Source: Turnera subulata
Lineage: Eukaryota > Streptophyta > Magnoliopsida > Malpighiales > Passifloraceae
Assembly: GCA_028386065.3 (NCBI GenBank)
Contig: JAKUCV010005549.1
Location: 1 to 64,000, forward strand
Direction of reading: 5' to 3'
Length of the DNA: 64,000 nucleotides
Position 1 is the stretch's first letter, and each line of letters starts with the position of its first letter. A program made the translations under genes and the position numbers. Positions 32,786-45,147 of this stretch are shown in pieces. The notes beneath the pieces were generated by a model. That model was not told the DNA's origin. It was given only the letters and a program-made list of their open reading frames with translations, and made no database searches.

Positions 32786-35700
32786 TGATCAGTCTCGTTT
32801 CTTGAAACATCAGAGGCGTCTGCTCCTCGTCCAAGCAGTCACAGGTTGGTTCCTTGGTAAATCAACTTCAATCACAGTTCTTATTTCTTAGCGAAACTAA
32901 GAGTGCCGGTGTCAACCTCCCTTTTTGTCATAGAGTCTGGGGTCCCGGTAATATTGATTTTTGTGCGGTGGATGCTAGAGGTTTGGCAGGGGGCCTTTCA
33001 CTAATCTGGGATAGCGACTTCTTCAAGGTTTCCCAAAAACAGTTCTCGGATCATTGGATCATCGTAGAAGGCATTCTTGTGAAAAGGAATCTAAAAGTGA
33101 GCATATGTGGTGTTTATGGAGATATACAGGTGGAGGGCCGACTGCAGATGTTTGATGAATTAGTAGGGTTAAAGTAGGCCGTAAGAGTGGCAGGTTTTGT
33201 TCAAGGGGTGCAGATGCCTTTGCTCGCTTTATAGATAACCTTAATCTGATGGAGATTCACTTGAAGGACAGACGATTCACTTGGGGCAACTTTAGGAGTG
33301 CTAGTCACATTGATCGTGTATTTGTGGAGCCAGAATGGTGTCTTGAGTTCCCCTCTCTCGCTATGTGCTGGTAGTAAGAAAGGATCGGATCATGTTCCGC
33401 TGCTTTTGACCCATGCACCTAAGCCCCTGGGCTGGAGGCCCTTTCGCTTTATTAGTGTGCTTGGTGGTCACACCCAGGTTTTATGGAGATAATTGGTAGA
33501 ATGTGGGATGAGGCTAACCTACAGTTCCCTAGCAAGTATAACCTGCTGAAGAAATTGATTCTGGTTAGACGACTTCTATCTGCGTGGAATAGAGAGTCCT
33601 TTGGTAACGTGACTGCGAGCATTGATGAAATACAGTCAGAAATTGATAAGATTGACAAATCTGCCGATGAGAGAGATCTATCCCCTGAAGAGCTTCATAG
33701 AGTTCGAGATTTGACAATTGCATTGAGTATTAAGACTCGGCAACTAGAGTCCATGTGGAGACAAAAATTAAGAGTCCAGTGGTGTAGATTAGGGGATTGC
33801 AACACAAGATTTTTTCACCTATCTGCAGCCAATAGAGGTCGCAAAAACAAGATGGATCAGATTTTGGTAGATGGCCAGTGGGTTAGCGATCAGGGAAGTA
33901 TTAAAAGGGCTGCTGTTGATTTCTTCGGTAATCTGTATTCCCGTCAGAATTCTATTAGGCCATCCATTGGAGACCTCCAATTTCGCCGGCTCAGTGATGC
34001 TGATGCAGCTGACTTGGAAAGACCTATTTCTCTGTTTGGAGCTGTGATAGTGCCAAGGCTCCCGGTCCGGACGGATTTAATTTCTCCTTTTACAAGAAGT
34101 GTTGGAAGATGGTAAAAATGGACATTTTTGATATGGTCAAGCAGTTTTACGAGAATTCCAAATTGCCTAAGGGTTCGAATAATGCGTTTATCACGCTAAT
34201 TGCTAAGAAGGCAGATGCTATGTCCCTAGACCAATACAGACCCATCACTTTGGTGAATGGATTGTACAAAATTATTTCTAAAATCCTAGCTCAGAGGCTG
34301 AAAAAAGTGCTCTCATCCCTTGTTGGTCCACAGCAGACAGGTTTCATTGAGGGCAGATGCATCATGGATAGGGCCAATGAGGTGGTGCATAGCTTGAAGA
34401 GAACCAAATCAGAGGCTATTGTTTGGAAACTAGATTTCAAAAAAGCCTATGATTCTGTGGATTGGGCTTATTTGCTGAGTGTTCTGGAGGCCATGGGATT
34501 TGGTTGTAGGTGGCGCAATCGGATCTCTGAGTGCCTGACTTCTTCTAGGTTGGCTGTCTTAGTAAATTTCTCGCCATCATTAGAGTTTCCAATGGAAAGG
34601 GGCCTAAAGCAAGGCGATCCCTTATCCCCTTTTCTATTCGTTTTGGCAGCAGAAGGATTGTCTTCCATTCTCTCAAAAGCAGATTCTCTTGGTGCAATTC
34701 AAGGGGTTAAGGTCCATAACATGAACATTTCAGTATTACAATATGCGGATGACACCATCCTTTTCTCCCCAGCAAGCCTCCCCAAATTATTAAATCTAAA
34801 AAGGTGCCTTAGAATTTTTAAGGCACTCTCTGGTCTTCACATTAACTTCTTTAAAAGCAGTGTAGTTGGGATTTGTTTGAAGCAGTCCATGGTTCAAGAG
34901 CTCGCTGGTAGACTTCATAGTAGGGCCGAACCTTTTCCTCTTACTTATCTTGGCTTCCCTCTTGGTGCTAATATGAAGAGGATAGCCGCATGGAATCCCG
35001 TGGTGGACAAATTCAAAGGGAGATTGAAAGCTTGGAAGGGAAGATTCCTATCACTAGGCGGTAGAGTGACCCTCATAAAGTCAGTCTTATGCGGACTACC
35101 TGTGTACTTCATGTCGTTGTTTCGACTCCCAGTGGCAGTGGCAAAGAAGTTAACCTCCTTATTGAGGATTTTTTTATGGAATGGGCTAAATGAGTCAAGG
35201 AAAGCGTGCTTAGTTGCCTGAAATCACATCGCTATTCCAAAGGATTTGGGAGGTATGGGGATCAGTGATTTGAAGGTAATGAACCAGTGCCTCTTGTTTA
35301 AGTGGATGTGGCAGTTTGTTTTGTAAGTCCTGTGGCGAAGATTTGGAAGGAATTGATTAGTCTCAAATGTACTGAACAGTCTAATTCTTTTTGTCCCAAA
35401 TTCAATCAACACGCATGTTCCCCTTGGTGGTGGGATATTGTGCAGTCGGGTACCACTGATAGTCAGACTGGCATTCCTTTAATACAGGGCTCACATATCC
35501 GCATAGGGTCAGGGAGCAATGCCTTATTCTGGCTTGATGATTGGACGGGTCATGGAATTCTTAAAGACCGCTTTAGGAGGCTGTTTTTGATATCATTATG
35601 CAAAGACAAAACAGTTCGTGATTGTCTTGCTACATCGAGTTCCGGCACCGTTTGGTTATCTTCTTGGCGCCGACAGCTACGGGACTGGGAGAGCAGTCTA

Positions 35701-36297
35701 GTTGATGAGATGTGAGCCATTGTTGAGTCTGTTCCCTTAGACAGTTCTCGTGCAGATCAAAGATGGTGGAAGGATTGCCATTCGGGTAATTATTCTGTCA
35801 GGTCGGGTAGGTCCTTCATATATTCTCAGCTCGGTGTTTCCATCCACAAACCAATTCATTTGGTTCTCCTTAGTGCCATACAAGATAGAAAGCTGGCTCT
35901 AGCTCGCTATTAACCAAGGAATCCCAACCGAAGACGCTTTGCGCACGAGAGTTATCCTTTCCCTGGCAGATTCAATTTGTATGTGTTGCTGTTCTCTTGA
36001 GACTAGAGACCATCTCCTTCTCCACTGCCCTGTAGCTTGGGGAGTTTGGTCTAAACTTTGTAAATGGTGGGGAGTCCAATGGTGCATGGCTGCCAATCTG
36101 GAGACTTTCCTAATCCAATGGACATTCACTTCCCCGTTTCATTACAGTAGATCATTGTGGTTTATCATTGCTCTTGCCACCCTCTGGACCCTTTGGATTG
36201 AGAGGAATAGGTGAATTTTCCATGGGGTGGTTGCAGCTGATGAGAAACTGGTGGACTTAGCTCTTGTACGTGGGGTCTTCTGGATCAAGGTGATGCA
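32786..36297 (+). pseudogene. LINE-1 ORF2: endonuclease, reverse transcriptase, zf-RVT (interrupted)
   Basis: Starts MISLVS then stop-NIRG (a Trp codon changed to TGA in the WNIRG motif), about 40 bp after ORF1. The EEP endonuclease spans about 32786-33480 (FLSETK, GGLSLIWDSD, later FTWGN). The reverse transcriptase (34109-35221) is open for 370 codons with QQTGFIEGR, WKLDFKKAYDSV, GLKQGDPLSPFLF and the active site QYADDTILF. A TGG-to-TGA change follows at 35219. The zinc-binding zf-RVT region (MCCCSLETRDHLLLHCP) ends before the CACTA-like insertion. At least five stops or frameshifts. The last 56 codons are at 50650-50815. Confidence 0.9.
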
Positions 36298-36309
36298 TAC
36301 TACTAGAAA

Positions 36310-37145
36310 AGTGCTCATTTGCGACAATTGTTTTGCGACGAATGAATTTCTGTTGCTATTGCGACGAACTTTGCAACGGAAGTGTGTCAACTTAAAGTTT
36401 GGGCAAGAAAACGTTTCTAGCAGATGGTTTGTGATGGAAACCTCCATTGCAAATATTTTGTGACGCCACTCCGTCACAATATGGCACATCATTTTCCCGC
36501 TAAAAAAAAAAAAAGCGGCAAGGACATTCACAACAACATATACATCGCAAATATTTATTAAAATTCCAAATTTTGCAAATTTCATTTGCATTAATTGATT
36601 TGTCGCAAAAGACGTCACTGATAGTGACGTCCTAGAAGTCACAGATTTTTACAAATACCAAAACTTCCTCTAGATGGTTTGCGACGGTAACTTCCCTTGC
36701 AAATATTTTTGTGATGTCATTCCATCGCAAAAGGCTACATCATTTTTCCGCCAAAAAATTAAGTTCGCTCCAAAATATTTGCAACGCCCTGTACGTCACA
36801 AGCATTTATTATAATTTCAAAGTTTGCAAATTTCATTTGTAACAATTGATGCGTCGCAAAGAGCATCACTATCAGTAATGATCTAGACGTCACAATTTTT
36901 TATAGATGGTTTGTGACAGTATCTTCCCTATCTTCCCTCGCAACTAATTTTGTGATATCATTCCGTCATAAAATGCTACATCATTTGGCCGCCAAAAAAT
37001 TGGTTTCGCACCAAGATACTTGCAACGTCGTGTGCGTTGCAAGCATTTATTAGACTATAAGTTAAATTAAATCTTGCAAATTTTATTTCTAAAAGTTGGT
37101 TTGTCACAAAGAATGTTACCATTAGTAGCAATATAAAGTTCTAAA
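36310..37145. repeat. Left subterminal repeats of the CACTA-like element
   Basis: Three diverged units of about 235-250 bp begin at GATGGTTTG(T/C)GA near 36423, 36674 and 36905. Each includes CTTCCCT..GCAA, TTTTGTGA..TCATTCC(G/A)TC and CCGCCAAAAAATT. Short TTGCGACGA motifs precede them. Confidence 0.75.
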
Positions 37146-39885
37146 GGTTACAAAAATATGGAGATGTTAATTTTTATAGTTTCAAACATCAAAATTTAAA
37201 ACTTTTCATTTTTCACAAAAAAAAATAGAGAAAAATATGTAGACACATTTAATATAATCTTATCAAATTTTGGGCAAATCTCTTATGGAAAAAAGTTAAC
37301 CAGAATGCTCTTCCAAATATAATGATGAGATTGGTCTATTTTCTCTGCTTTAATCTCGATATAATTGTATGTAAATAGAATAAACAATAGGAAAATAATA
37401 TAATTAATATAAATATTTATATTTCACAAAATATAATTTAAAATTTATTCATAATAGCTCAACAAAAAGGAACCAGTAGTAAAAACTCAAATGAGTTAAT
37501 ATAGGTAAATAACAAAAAAATTATTACAAAACATACTTCTATGTAAATGTGAAAAATATATATAATTGATGAATGTGTTTAAAAGAAAATACAGTATTTA
37601 TACTTACTCAATGACCATAAAATAATTTTAAAAGATATTATGAAACTTTAAATATAATATTAATTAAGATATATGAAAAGGAGAAGGAATAAATATTAAT
37701 TAATCATGACTCGTGAAACATGCTAAGAAAAAAATAAATATAAAGGGGTGATTATTACAAACTACGTCTTCTAATGCACTTTAATAAGTAAATAATAAAA
37801 ATAATTTTAAATAATTATAGACAAACCTGAATTCATATTTCTTTTAGGAAACAAATCAATCGAAATACTTCTTTAACATAATAGTGAGTTTGATCTACTT
37901 TGTCTACTTTAATCTTAATATAACTAAAATTTGTATGTAAGCAGAAAAATAAAAGAAGAATAATATAATTAATATAAACCATTATGTTTCCCTAAAAATA
38001 ATAAATATGATCTCAACCAAACGTAAATAATAAGTAGAATTTAAATAAATTAAAACAAGTGAATAACAAAAAAATCTCATGACACATGAAAAATGTTAAG
38101 AAAAAATAATAAGTACAAACAATGTTGATTATTACCAATTAAATTTTTTATTCACTTTTACTAGTAAATAATATTAATAATTATAAATAATTATAGACAA
38201 ACCAAAATTCGTATATTAAGCTAATTATAAAAAATTAAGGATTACAATATGCTAACGCAAGTGGATGCTTTAGTAAAAAAATGAGCAGAAAATGAATCTA
38301 TACAAGTACAAGCTCTAAATAAATGACAAGGTAAAATTTTTGTGATTAATATTTTTTATCTCATAGTAATAAAGAATTTAAAAAATGTATATTATTTTTA
38401 TTTTAAATACTATTCATATTTAAAAAGTAAAAATCATAGAAATTAGCTTATACATATTAAAAGGTGAACAAAAATTTTAAAAGAATATATTTTATTGAAA
38501 TAAATAGAAGTTGATTAATATTAACTCTATATTAAAACAATTGAAGGTTAGAAATTGAAGAAACCAGCATAGTTAAATAAAGAAAAAATGGCTTGTATAA
38601 AATAATTAGGAAATTCTTAAAATGTATATTTAGGATAGTGATATTGAAAAAAGATAGTAGAAAATTTACGCCCAAAATTTTTATAATTTAAATTTATTTT
38701 TATCTTACTTTAATAAAAAGAAAATAAATTTTTATTATTCTTAAGCATAGTATTTTTTTTAAGGATATAAACATAGTAATATTTTGTGAGAAATATTTAT
38801 ATCACCTTTCATAACTTATATAGGACCAATGAATCATCTGAAAGAATTTAGCTTCTTATAGGAACTCTATGTATAATCAGTATAAATCTCTTATACGATA
38901 AGAACTGTTAAAAGAAATTCAATAAGAAACTTACATGATTATTTGAAATAAATAATTTAGCAATCTTAGAGTTATTGTTTTTACTACAAAATTATCATAG
39001 ATGATATGTTGCAATCTTGTAGATTGTTTTTGTTTTCCAGACTTTGCAAATTTTTTTAGTGTTTAATGCATCTATTTAGTTTGTATATATATAATACATC
39101 ACAAAAAAATTCCTTCTTTTATATAAGCCCAAGCCCAAGCCCACTAATCATGTATTAAGTATTAACTAGGGTTTTTTTTTCTACTCACCATCGTCGCCCT
39201 TCACTCTCTCTTTTTCTTTTTGTTTTCCTTTCTTTTTTGTTCTCCATCGCCGTCTCTCTCACTCTTCTCCTCGTCTTCTTCTTTTTTTTTTTTATACATA
39301 TTCTTTGGATTTGGATTCTCTCCTGTACAGTATTCAACAGGAGAGATCCTGGTAAATAAATACCCTTGATTTGTTTAATCAAGGGCCCTAAAATATGTAA
39401 GGTAAGAAACACTAAAAAAATTAAATAAGATAGAAATAAATACTCACCAATGATTTTGAAAATCATGACCACGATTCAACCAACAGGACATAATTTTACA
39501 GGAGAGGATCTCAATCCATATTCTTTCTCTTGTTATCTAAAACATGATTGAAAATCTAAACCAAAGATCGGGGTGAGATCGGTTTGACTTGTATATGAAG
39601 TGGCAAGAAAAGCATGATATTTGGATCCCACAATTGCTAAGGTAAATTATCGTTTCAGTAGTTGGATAGTCAACTAAATCCCATGGTTTTTTATTATTTT
39701 TTTTATTGATTTCTTGGTTTGTTAGTAAAGTTTAGACAGAACGAGTTTTATAGATCTACTCAAGCATTCCTGTTGCAAGGTATGTTATCAATTCCTATCT
39801 ATTTATGGTTAAATTATATTTTGTCTTTAGGAGTGATAGAATTCTTTGTAAGAAATTGTTTTTTTTTTGTGTGTGTTTTCAGTCC
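37146..39885. other. AT-rich interior of CACTA-like element
   Basis: About 2 kb of very AT-rich sequence without coding potential. 39117-39300 looks like a plant promoter and 5' UTR: TATATAAGCCC at about 39120, then a CT-rich leader, with a possible donor GTAAATA at 39351. It may be a captured gene fragment or the element's own former promoter; no protein could be identified. Confidence 0.5.
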
Positions 39886-40702
39886 TCATGTGAGACGCCC
39901 GGACCTGTATTTACCGTACACAGTAAACACGTGCCGGAACTGTGACAACCCAACCCAACAAAGCCCGACGGACTGCATATAAAACAATAAACTGGCCAAC
40001 GTCCCAATATCAAAAACTGTAAACCGGCCCTTCGGCCCAACTTAGAACTCGTCACCCGAACCCCGGGGACATCAACAACAACGACCATTCGGCCCAACGG
40101 CCCAATTACAACATATGCACAGTAGAAAACTCAACAATATGCACAGCGGAAGACTTATGACTCACATGACAACATATGCAAGGCCCAATGCAACTAATGG
40201 ATCCGAGTCCTGTCCGAGGGTACGCTTCAGCTTGCCCGGTACGTTCCTGCACTACAACAACTCACCCTACGGGATGAAACCCCACAGGCGAGGGGTGAGT
40301 CCGAAGCGCTCACCGACGAAAGATAAACAGTGATATATTCAACCATAATACTTTCGAAATAATGCAACCATCAAATCAGATGAATCTATCACAATTAACA
40401 CCACAGTGGATTACAACTCAAACAACACAACAGAGGAAACCAACACAAACAACATGACAGAGGAATCTACTAAATCATATCAAGCCAAGATCCAAAGAAT
40501 ACTTATTAATTTTTATTACCAATTTTATCTTCCGGGCCCCGTCACAGGACAAGCTAGGGTCGTACCAGGTTATCAATTAATTCCGGATGCCAGGTCAAAG
40601 AACCATACCATATCTTACCATTCCGGAACCACGTCCCAAATTACCAAATCACACCGGGTTCAACAACCCAAAATACCATACCGGGATCAACATCCCAAAA
40701 CC

Positions 40703-40905
40703 GGATATTTGGTATATCCGAACCACTGGGTATTCAGTATACCCCAACCACAGGCATCAACATGCCAACCGGATATTCGGTATATCCGAACCACTGGGTA
40801 TTTGGTATACCCTAACCACAGGCAACAAGCCTAGCGGATATTTGGTATATTCGAACCACTGGGTATTTGGTATACCCTAACCACAGGCATCAACATGCCA
40901 ACCAA
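40703..40905. repeat. Tandem repeat of about 66 bp, three units, in Gypsy-2 LTR
   Basis: Units start GGATATTTGGTATATCCGAA near 40703, 40771 and 40836, each with ACCACTGGGTATT and CC(C/T)AACCACAGGCA. The corresponding array is at 46973-47175 in the other LTR. Confidence 0.85.
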
Positions 40906-43123
40906 ATCAAGAAACCAAACCAAGTAACCGACCATAGCATCCCAAAATTAATTTTCAAACCATCGGGTCGTACCACTACTTCCCACATATATCATCATCT
41001 CATATCAATTCCAACTTCCAATTTCCAATCTCAATTATCCACAGTCAATAGTTTATTCCAATTATTCAACACAACACTGTCTACCGTCAACAATCATAAT
41101 ATCCATAACAGCCAAACAATTATCTAATTCCTATCAGCTCAAGTTACACAACAGACAAATCCTTCATCAGTTTAATAACATCATTTACTCACAGTCCAAC
41201 ATCAATCACAACACGGTATCCAATAAACCAATAACAGCCAAACAGCGGTTCAATCAAGCAACTCAACATCATAGCAACAGCAAAAACCGTAACCATAGCA
41301 GCCAATAACCAACATAATTCCATGTTACCAAACATCCATCAACAACACATATAGCGCCAGTTATTCACAATTATCAGTTCATCACAATATCCACACGACC
41401 TACAGTCCAATTCCTTTATTCTTTCATCAATTATCTCTTTTTCATTATTCCAAATTATTTCACAGCCTCGTCCAATCTATAATCTCGTATCACTAATTAG
41501 ACACAATTGACGGATCAACATTATTCTCAGCACAGATTCCACAAATCAATAACACAACGAACCAAGAACAGCAACAACATTTCCACAACAATCAAGTAAC
41601 AGTCATCAATCATTTCAGTGGTTCAATCAAGCAACAAGATGCACATACAGCATTACGGGCACATATCAAGGGTTATCCATCCTCACCTTGGCCGATTACT
41701 CAACTTCGGAAACAATGACCGGTCCGACGCCGGCTCCTCGGGAAATTGCCCGATATCCGAACCTATACAACAAAACCATATACACTCACATAAATGCACA
41801 TAATCGGTATACTATGATGCCAATACTGCGAATTATACCCATCCCGATTTATATCCTTTATTATCATCTTTTACCGTTATTAATTCTTTTTTTTTCCGAA
41901 ATAATTTCCTTGAAAATAATTATTATTTTGTTTACCAAATCGAATATTCTTTTCCACAAGATAAAAGTATCACCATAATAAATACTTAACAAGATATATA
42001 CTCCAGAAAATACATTCATTATGTCATTTAATCTTGATTCTCGAAATCATGTTATATTCATTATTTTTTTCTAGTAACATAAATTAAATTTAAATATAAA
42101 TATTTATATATGCCCGGAAAATTATTATTTATCAAAAATATACATATTAAGGTAAGCATATGCCATATGTATTCTTTTTCCAGAAGATTTTATCATATAA
42201 ACATATTTTTCTGAAAGTAATATAGGTATACATATTTGATTTCTAAAGATATAATACATCTCCAAATAATTTTTTTTCATCATAATAATTTATTTCCAAA
42301 AATATTACTCAGGCATACCATTTATATATTTCCAGAAAACTCAACTTAATTTTTATTTAATTTATACAGTTTATAACCATATATTTGTTTTTCCAGAAAC
42401 TATAATTCATAGGTATAATTGTATGTGTACCGTTTTTTTTAATTTAATTAAAACGAATTGGGCCGAAACCCACAGTCCAGCCCATCCAAAATACCAACCC
42501 AACCCAAGGCTAAACCCAAAGGATCAGCCCAGGAACAAGGTCAGGTCCAAGCCTAGGCCCAAATCGAGCTTGGCCCAACCCTGTCCCAGCCCTCAGCCTG
42601 ACCCATGTAGACTGGACCACTTACCCACAACCCGGTACTTCACGGGTTCTTGCAGCGTTGGCTCGTCGGTGACGTCCGGTGGGAGGCGGTGCGATCGGCA
42701 ACATCACGGTGAAGGAGGTGCGACGGCAACATAAGGAGGAGGAGAGGTCGACTCGTCGGGTTCGCACTCCATGGATGGGCGGCGAGGAGGGCAAGGCAAG
42801 GTGGCACGATCTGCAGCAGCCTCGGCGGTGTACACGAAGGAAGGAGAAGAGGCGCGAGCGGCGATCCGACGACCTGCAGCGGCAGCAAGAGGAAGCGGCG
42901 GCACCGCTGGCGGCTGGCGAGCAAGGAGGAGAAGGAAGGGGTTGGCGGCGCAGTAAGGAGAAGCACCGACGGCGGCTCGCTTCTCCACGACTGGTGCGGC
43001 GGTGATGAGCAGGCGGCAGGGGGCGTGGCTCCGTCGCGCAAGGGGCGACAGTGAGGAGGAAGGTGGCAACATCAAGCCGGTCGTGGGGGTGTTGGTGGTG
43101 GTCCGGCGGTGGTTGGCTCCTCT

Positions 43124-43345
43124 CCCCTCCTCTCTTTTTTTTTTTTCCCTCTCTATTTCCCTCTGGTTTTTCTTTTTCCGGTTTCTTTTCTTTTCTCTTT
43201 TTTTTTTTTTTTTTTCATTTTTCTCTCTTCTTCTTCTTCTTCTCTTTTTTTTTCCTCCCTCTCTTTCTCTCTTTTTTTTTTCTTCCCCTCCTGCTTCCTT
43301 CACCGGCTGCTTTAAACTGTTTTTTTTTTTTTTTTATTTTTTTTT
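43124..43345. repeat. Pyrimidine-rich tract in Gypsy-2 LTR
   Basis: About 220 bp of nearly pure C/T on the plus strand. The counterpart at 49403-49625 differs in homopolymer lengths. Long open frames here are low complexity. Confidence 0.85.
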
Positions 43346-43659
43346 TACTATTACTCATGTGATCTCCAAATAATGCAAGTCGTCCGTATTACGGGCGAGT
43401 CCGATCCGGACCAGAAAATAACCGATACCTCCTTAGTTATTTTCCGGTGTGATTTTTCGAGAAATTCCGAAACCCGAAAAATACCAACTTAGTTCCGAAA
43501 AATCCACGGGAAAATCACGAGCGCGGGAAAACCCTCGGTTTCGAAAAACGACTCCCGATTTACCCTGAATTAATTACCCAAGATTAATTCAATAGTAAAT
43601 CACGGTAAAAAGACTTTTACAGTCCCGGTAAAAATCCAAATTTTACCCGGGCTGTTACA

Positions 43660-43690
43660 GTCTACCCACCTTAAAAAGAATTTCGTCCCC
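43660..43690 (-). other. Gypsy-2 polypurine tract region
   Basis: On the minus strand GGGGACGAAATTC, then TTTTTAAGGTGGGTAGAC abutting the LTR at 43659. This is the form usual at the end of pol in plant gypsy elements, here retained without pol. Confidence 0.75.
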
Positions 43691-43803
43691 GAAATTCCGT
43701 CTTATCCGTTGGTCCTACCACGATAAGCTTCTGGCACACTCTATCAGGTGTCCAACCTCAACATGAGATACCGCTTATACCCTTAAGCGACATCTCTTCC
43801 GCT

Positions 43804-43810
43804 TATAAAT
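43804..43810 (+). promoter_or_regulatory. TATA box of antisense gene 1, copy B
   Basis: TATAAAT 36 bp before the ATG, in CTTAAGCGACAT..C(C/T)(G/T)C-TATAAA context shared with copy A. Confidence 0.65.
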
Positions 43811-43845
43811 ACCAAACCTCACAGCTGAGACATTCACTCTCAGCC

Positions 43846-44223
43846 ATGGACTCTCCACTTCGTTCTCGAACGACCTCAGACTCCGAGAACAACAGTTACA
43901 TCGGTGGCAAGGCTTTCCCGACAAGCTCCGATGAAGAGCCTCCAAAGAAGCGGTTCAAGACGAACATCATCGGCCTGGAGGAGCATATGGTGGTCTCCCC
44001 AAAGCGACGGAAGAAGCGTGCCGGCAAGAAAGCTGAGGACAAGAAAGGCAAGGCGGTAGCTGAAAGCAGCACTTCGCAACAGAAGTTGACGCAGTTGAAC
44101 GTCTCCCTGAGGAAGATCAGCTCGGCGGTGGCACAGATTGAACTGGCGTGCGCAGAGCTGTTCCCTCTTCTGAGGAATGTCCAGCAACTTGTAAAAGATC
44201 TTGAGAAGCAAGTAACTCCGTAG
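43846..44223 (+). CDS. Antisense cassette gene 1, copy B: 125-residue basic protein
   Basis: Intact, the same length as copy A (9709-10086), with roughly three quarters of residues identical and no gaps. Conserved parts are the start SPLRSRTTSDSE, EEPPKKRFKTNIIGL, EHMVVSPKRRKKR and the C-terminal helix ending LVKDL. The basic clusters predict nuclear import. Its own TATA box lies upstream and AATAAA at 44262-44267. The strand is opposite to Gypsy-2 transcription, so it needs its own promoter and its mRNA would be complementary to the genomic RNA. No known family is recognised; a silencing-related or packaging role is speculation. Confidence 0.75.
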   Translation: MDSPLRSRTTSDSENNSYIGGKAFPTSSDEEPPKKRFKTNIIGLEEHMVVSPKRRKKRAGKKAEDKKGKAVAESSTSQQKLTQLNVSLRKISSAVAQIELACAELFPLLRNVQQLVKDLEKQVTP

Positions 44224-45035
44224 AGCACTTCTTCTCCTGTTGTAAAACTATATTATGATTAAATAAAATAAGTTTCTTTTTAAATCAAAAATTCTTATAT
44301 TATGAATTCTCTTGTTAAGATGTGAAAAATCATACTTAACTGAAAAACAAAATATTTAAAACGTAACAAAACCGTCATGAATGGAAATAAGATCGAACAC
44401 AATGATGTTAAAAACAGGACCGATAAGACGAATTATGACCAACATAAAGAAATTAAAAACAAAACAAGACTCGTTTAACTAAATCAAAACAAAAAGAATT
44501 TAAAACAAGATATGTTTTCATGCTCGGCGCTCTAGTTCGATCGTGTCCATCCTCAATACTGAGAAACGTGACACATACAGTTAACGGTGACGTCGGTTAA
44601 CCTCGTGAAAAAGATACCCGTTAACTCGGAAGGTGATGATCACGGGAACGTCCTGTGTCCCACGAAAGACACGTTACCCACTTGTTCACAATTTCCGCAT
44701 AAGCCAAAACGTCTGTCAAGGCTCGTTTCTCTCCACGATGTCCGAACAGTTGTGAGCTTGTCGCACATGCGCTCTACTCGAGATACGGTCCCTTCCGTCT
44801 AGCCACAACGGTCACGGATGCTTGTGATAAAAGATGCAAGAAAAATATAGCAAGACCATGGAAAGAAAGACAAGATAGCCAGGGCGAAAGAAAATCATGT
44901 GATGGAAATAGACTAAAAAACTCTGGCATGGGTCCGAAAAACGCGTAAAGTAACAAGGCATTAAATAAAGCAACGATAAAATTCAAAAGGCAAGATCTTG
45001 AAAATCAAAAACGGTAATCACGCTCCCCATAAGTG
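44224..45035 (+). promoter_or_regulatory. Spacer between cassette genes 1 and 2, copy B
   Basis: Contains the gene 1 poly(A) signal and a 300-bp block (44517-44815) conserved with Gypsy-1. It includes GAACGTCCTGTGT and TTGTCGCACATGCGCTCTAC, and ends near CACGCTCCCC before the gene 2 TATA box. No coding frame of note. Confidence 0.5.
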
Positions 45036-45043
45036 TATAAAAG
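45036..45043 (+). promoter_or_regulatory. TATA box of antisense gene 2, copy B
   Basis: TATAAAAG, 112 bp before the ATG, with the same spacing and flanking CACGCTCCCC as copy A. Confidence 0.6.
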
Positions 45044-45147
45044 AAGGAGCGGTGAGGTGTAAATCGCCAAAAGCAATCAAAGCAACAAAACGCTAAAGCA
45101 AAAGAAAACACCACGTTCAAAACAAAACCCCACACGTCCAAATCAAG

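Larger units (their letters stand above)
39891..43659 (-). repeat. Gypsy-2 3' LTR (3769 bp)
   Basis: Starts TGTAACAGCCCGGG on the minus strand and ends GGGCGTCTCA. Differs from 46161-49938 by scattered substitutions and small indels, mostly in the T-rich tract. Frames within it occur identically in the other LTR and are not genes. Confidence 0.93.

Noticed and set aside
36291..36300. A clear 3-bp target duplication for the CACTA-like element
   Set aside because: Both end motifs carry mutations, and no placement of the ends gave identical 3-bp flanks.
42640..43303. Several overlapping 100-200-codon frames on both strands
   Set aside because: They lie in GC-rich then pyrimidine-rich LTR sequence, are repeated in the second LTR, and encode only Arg/Glu/Ser-rich low complexity.
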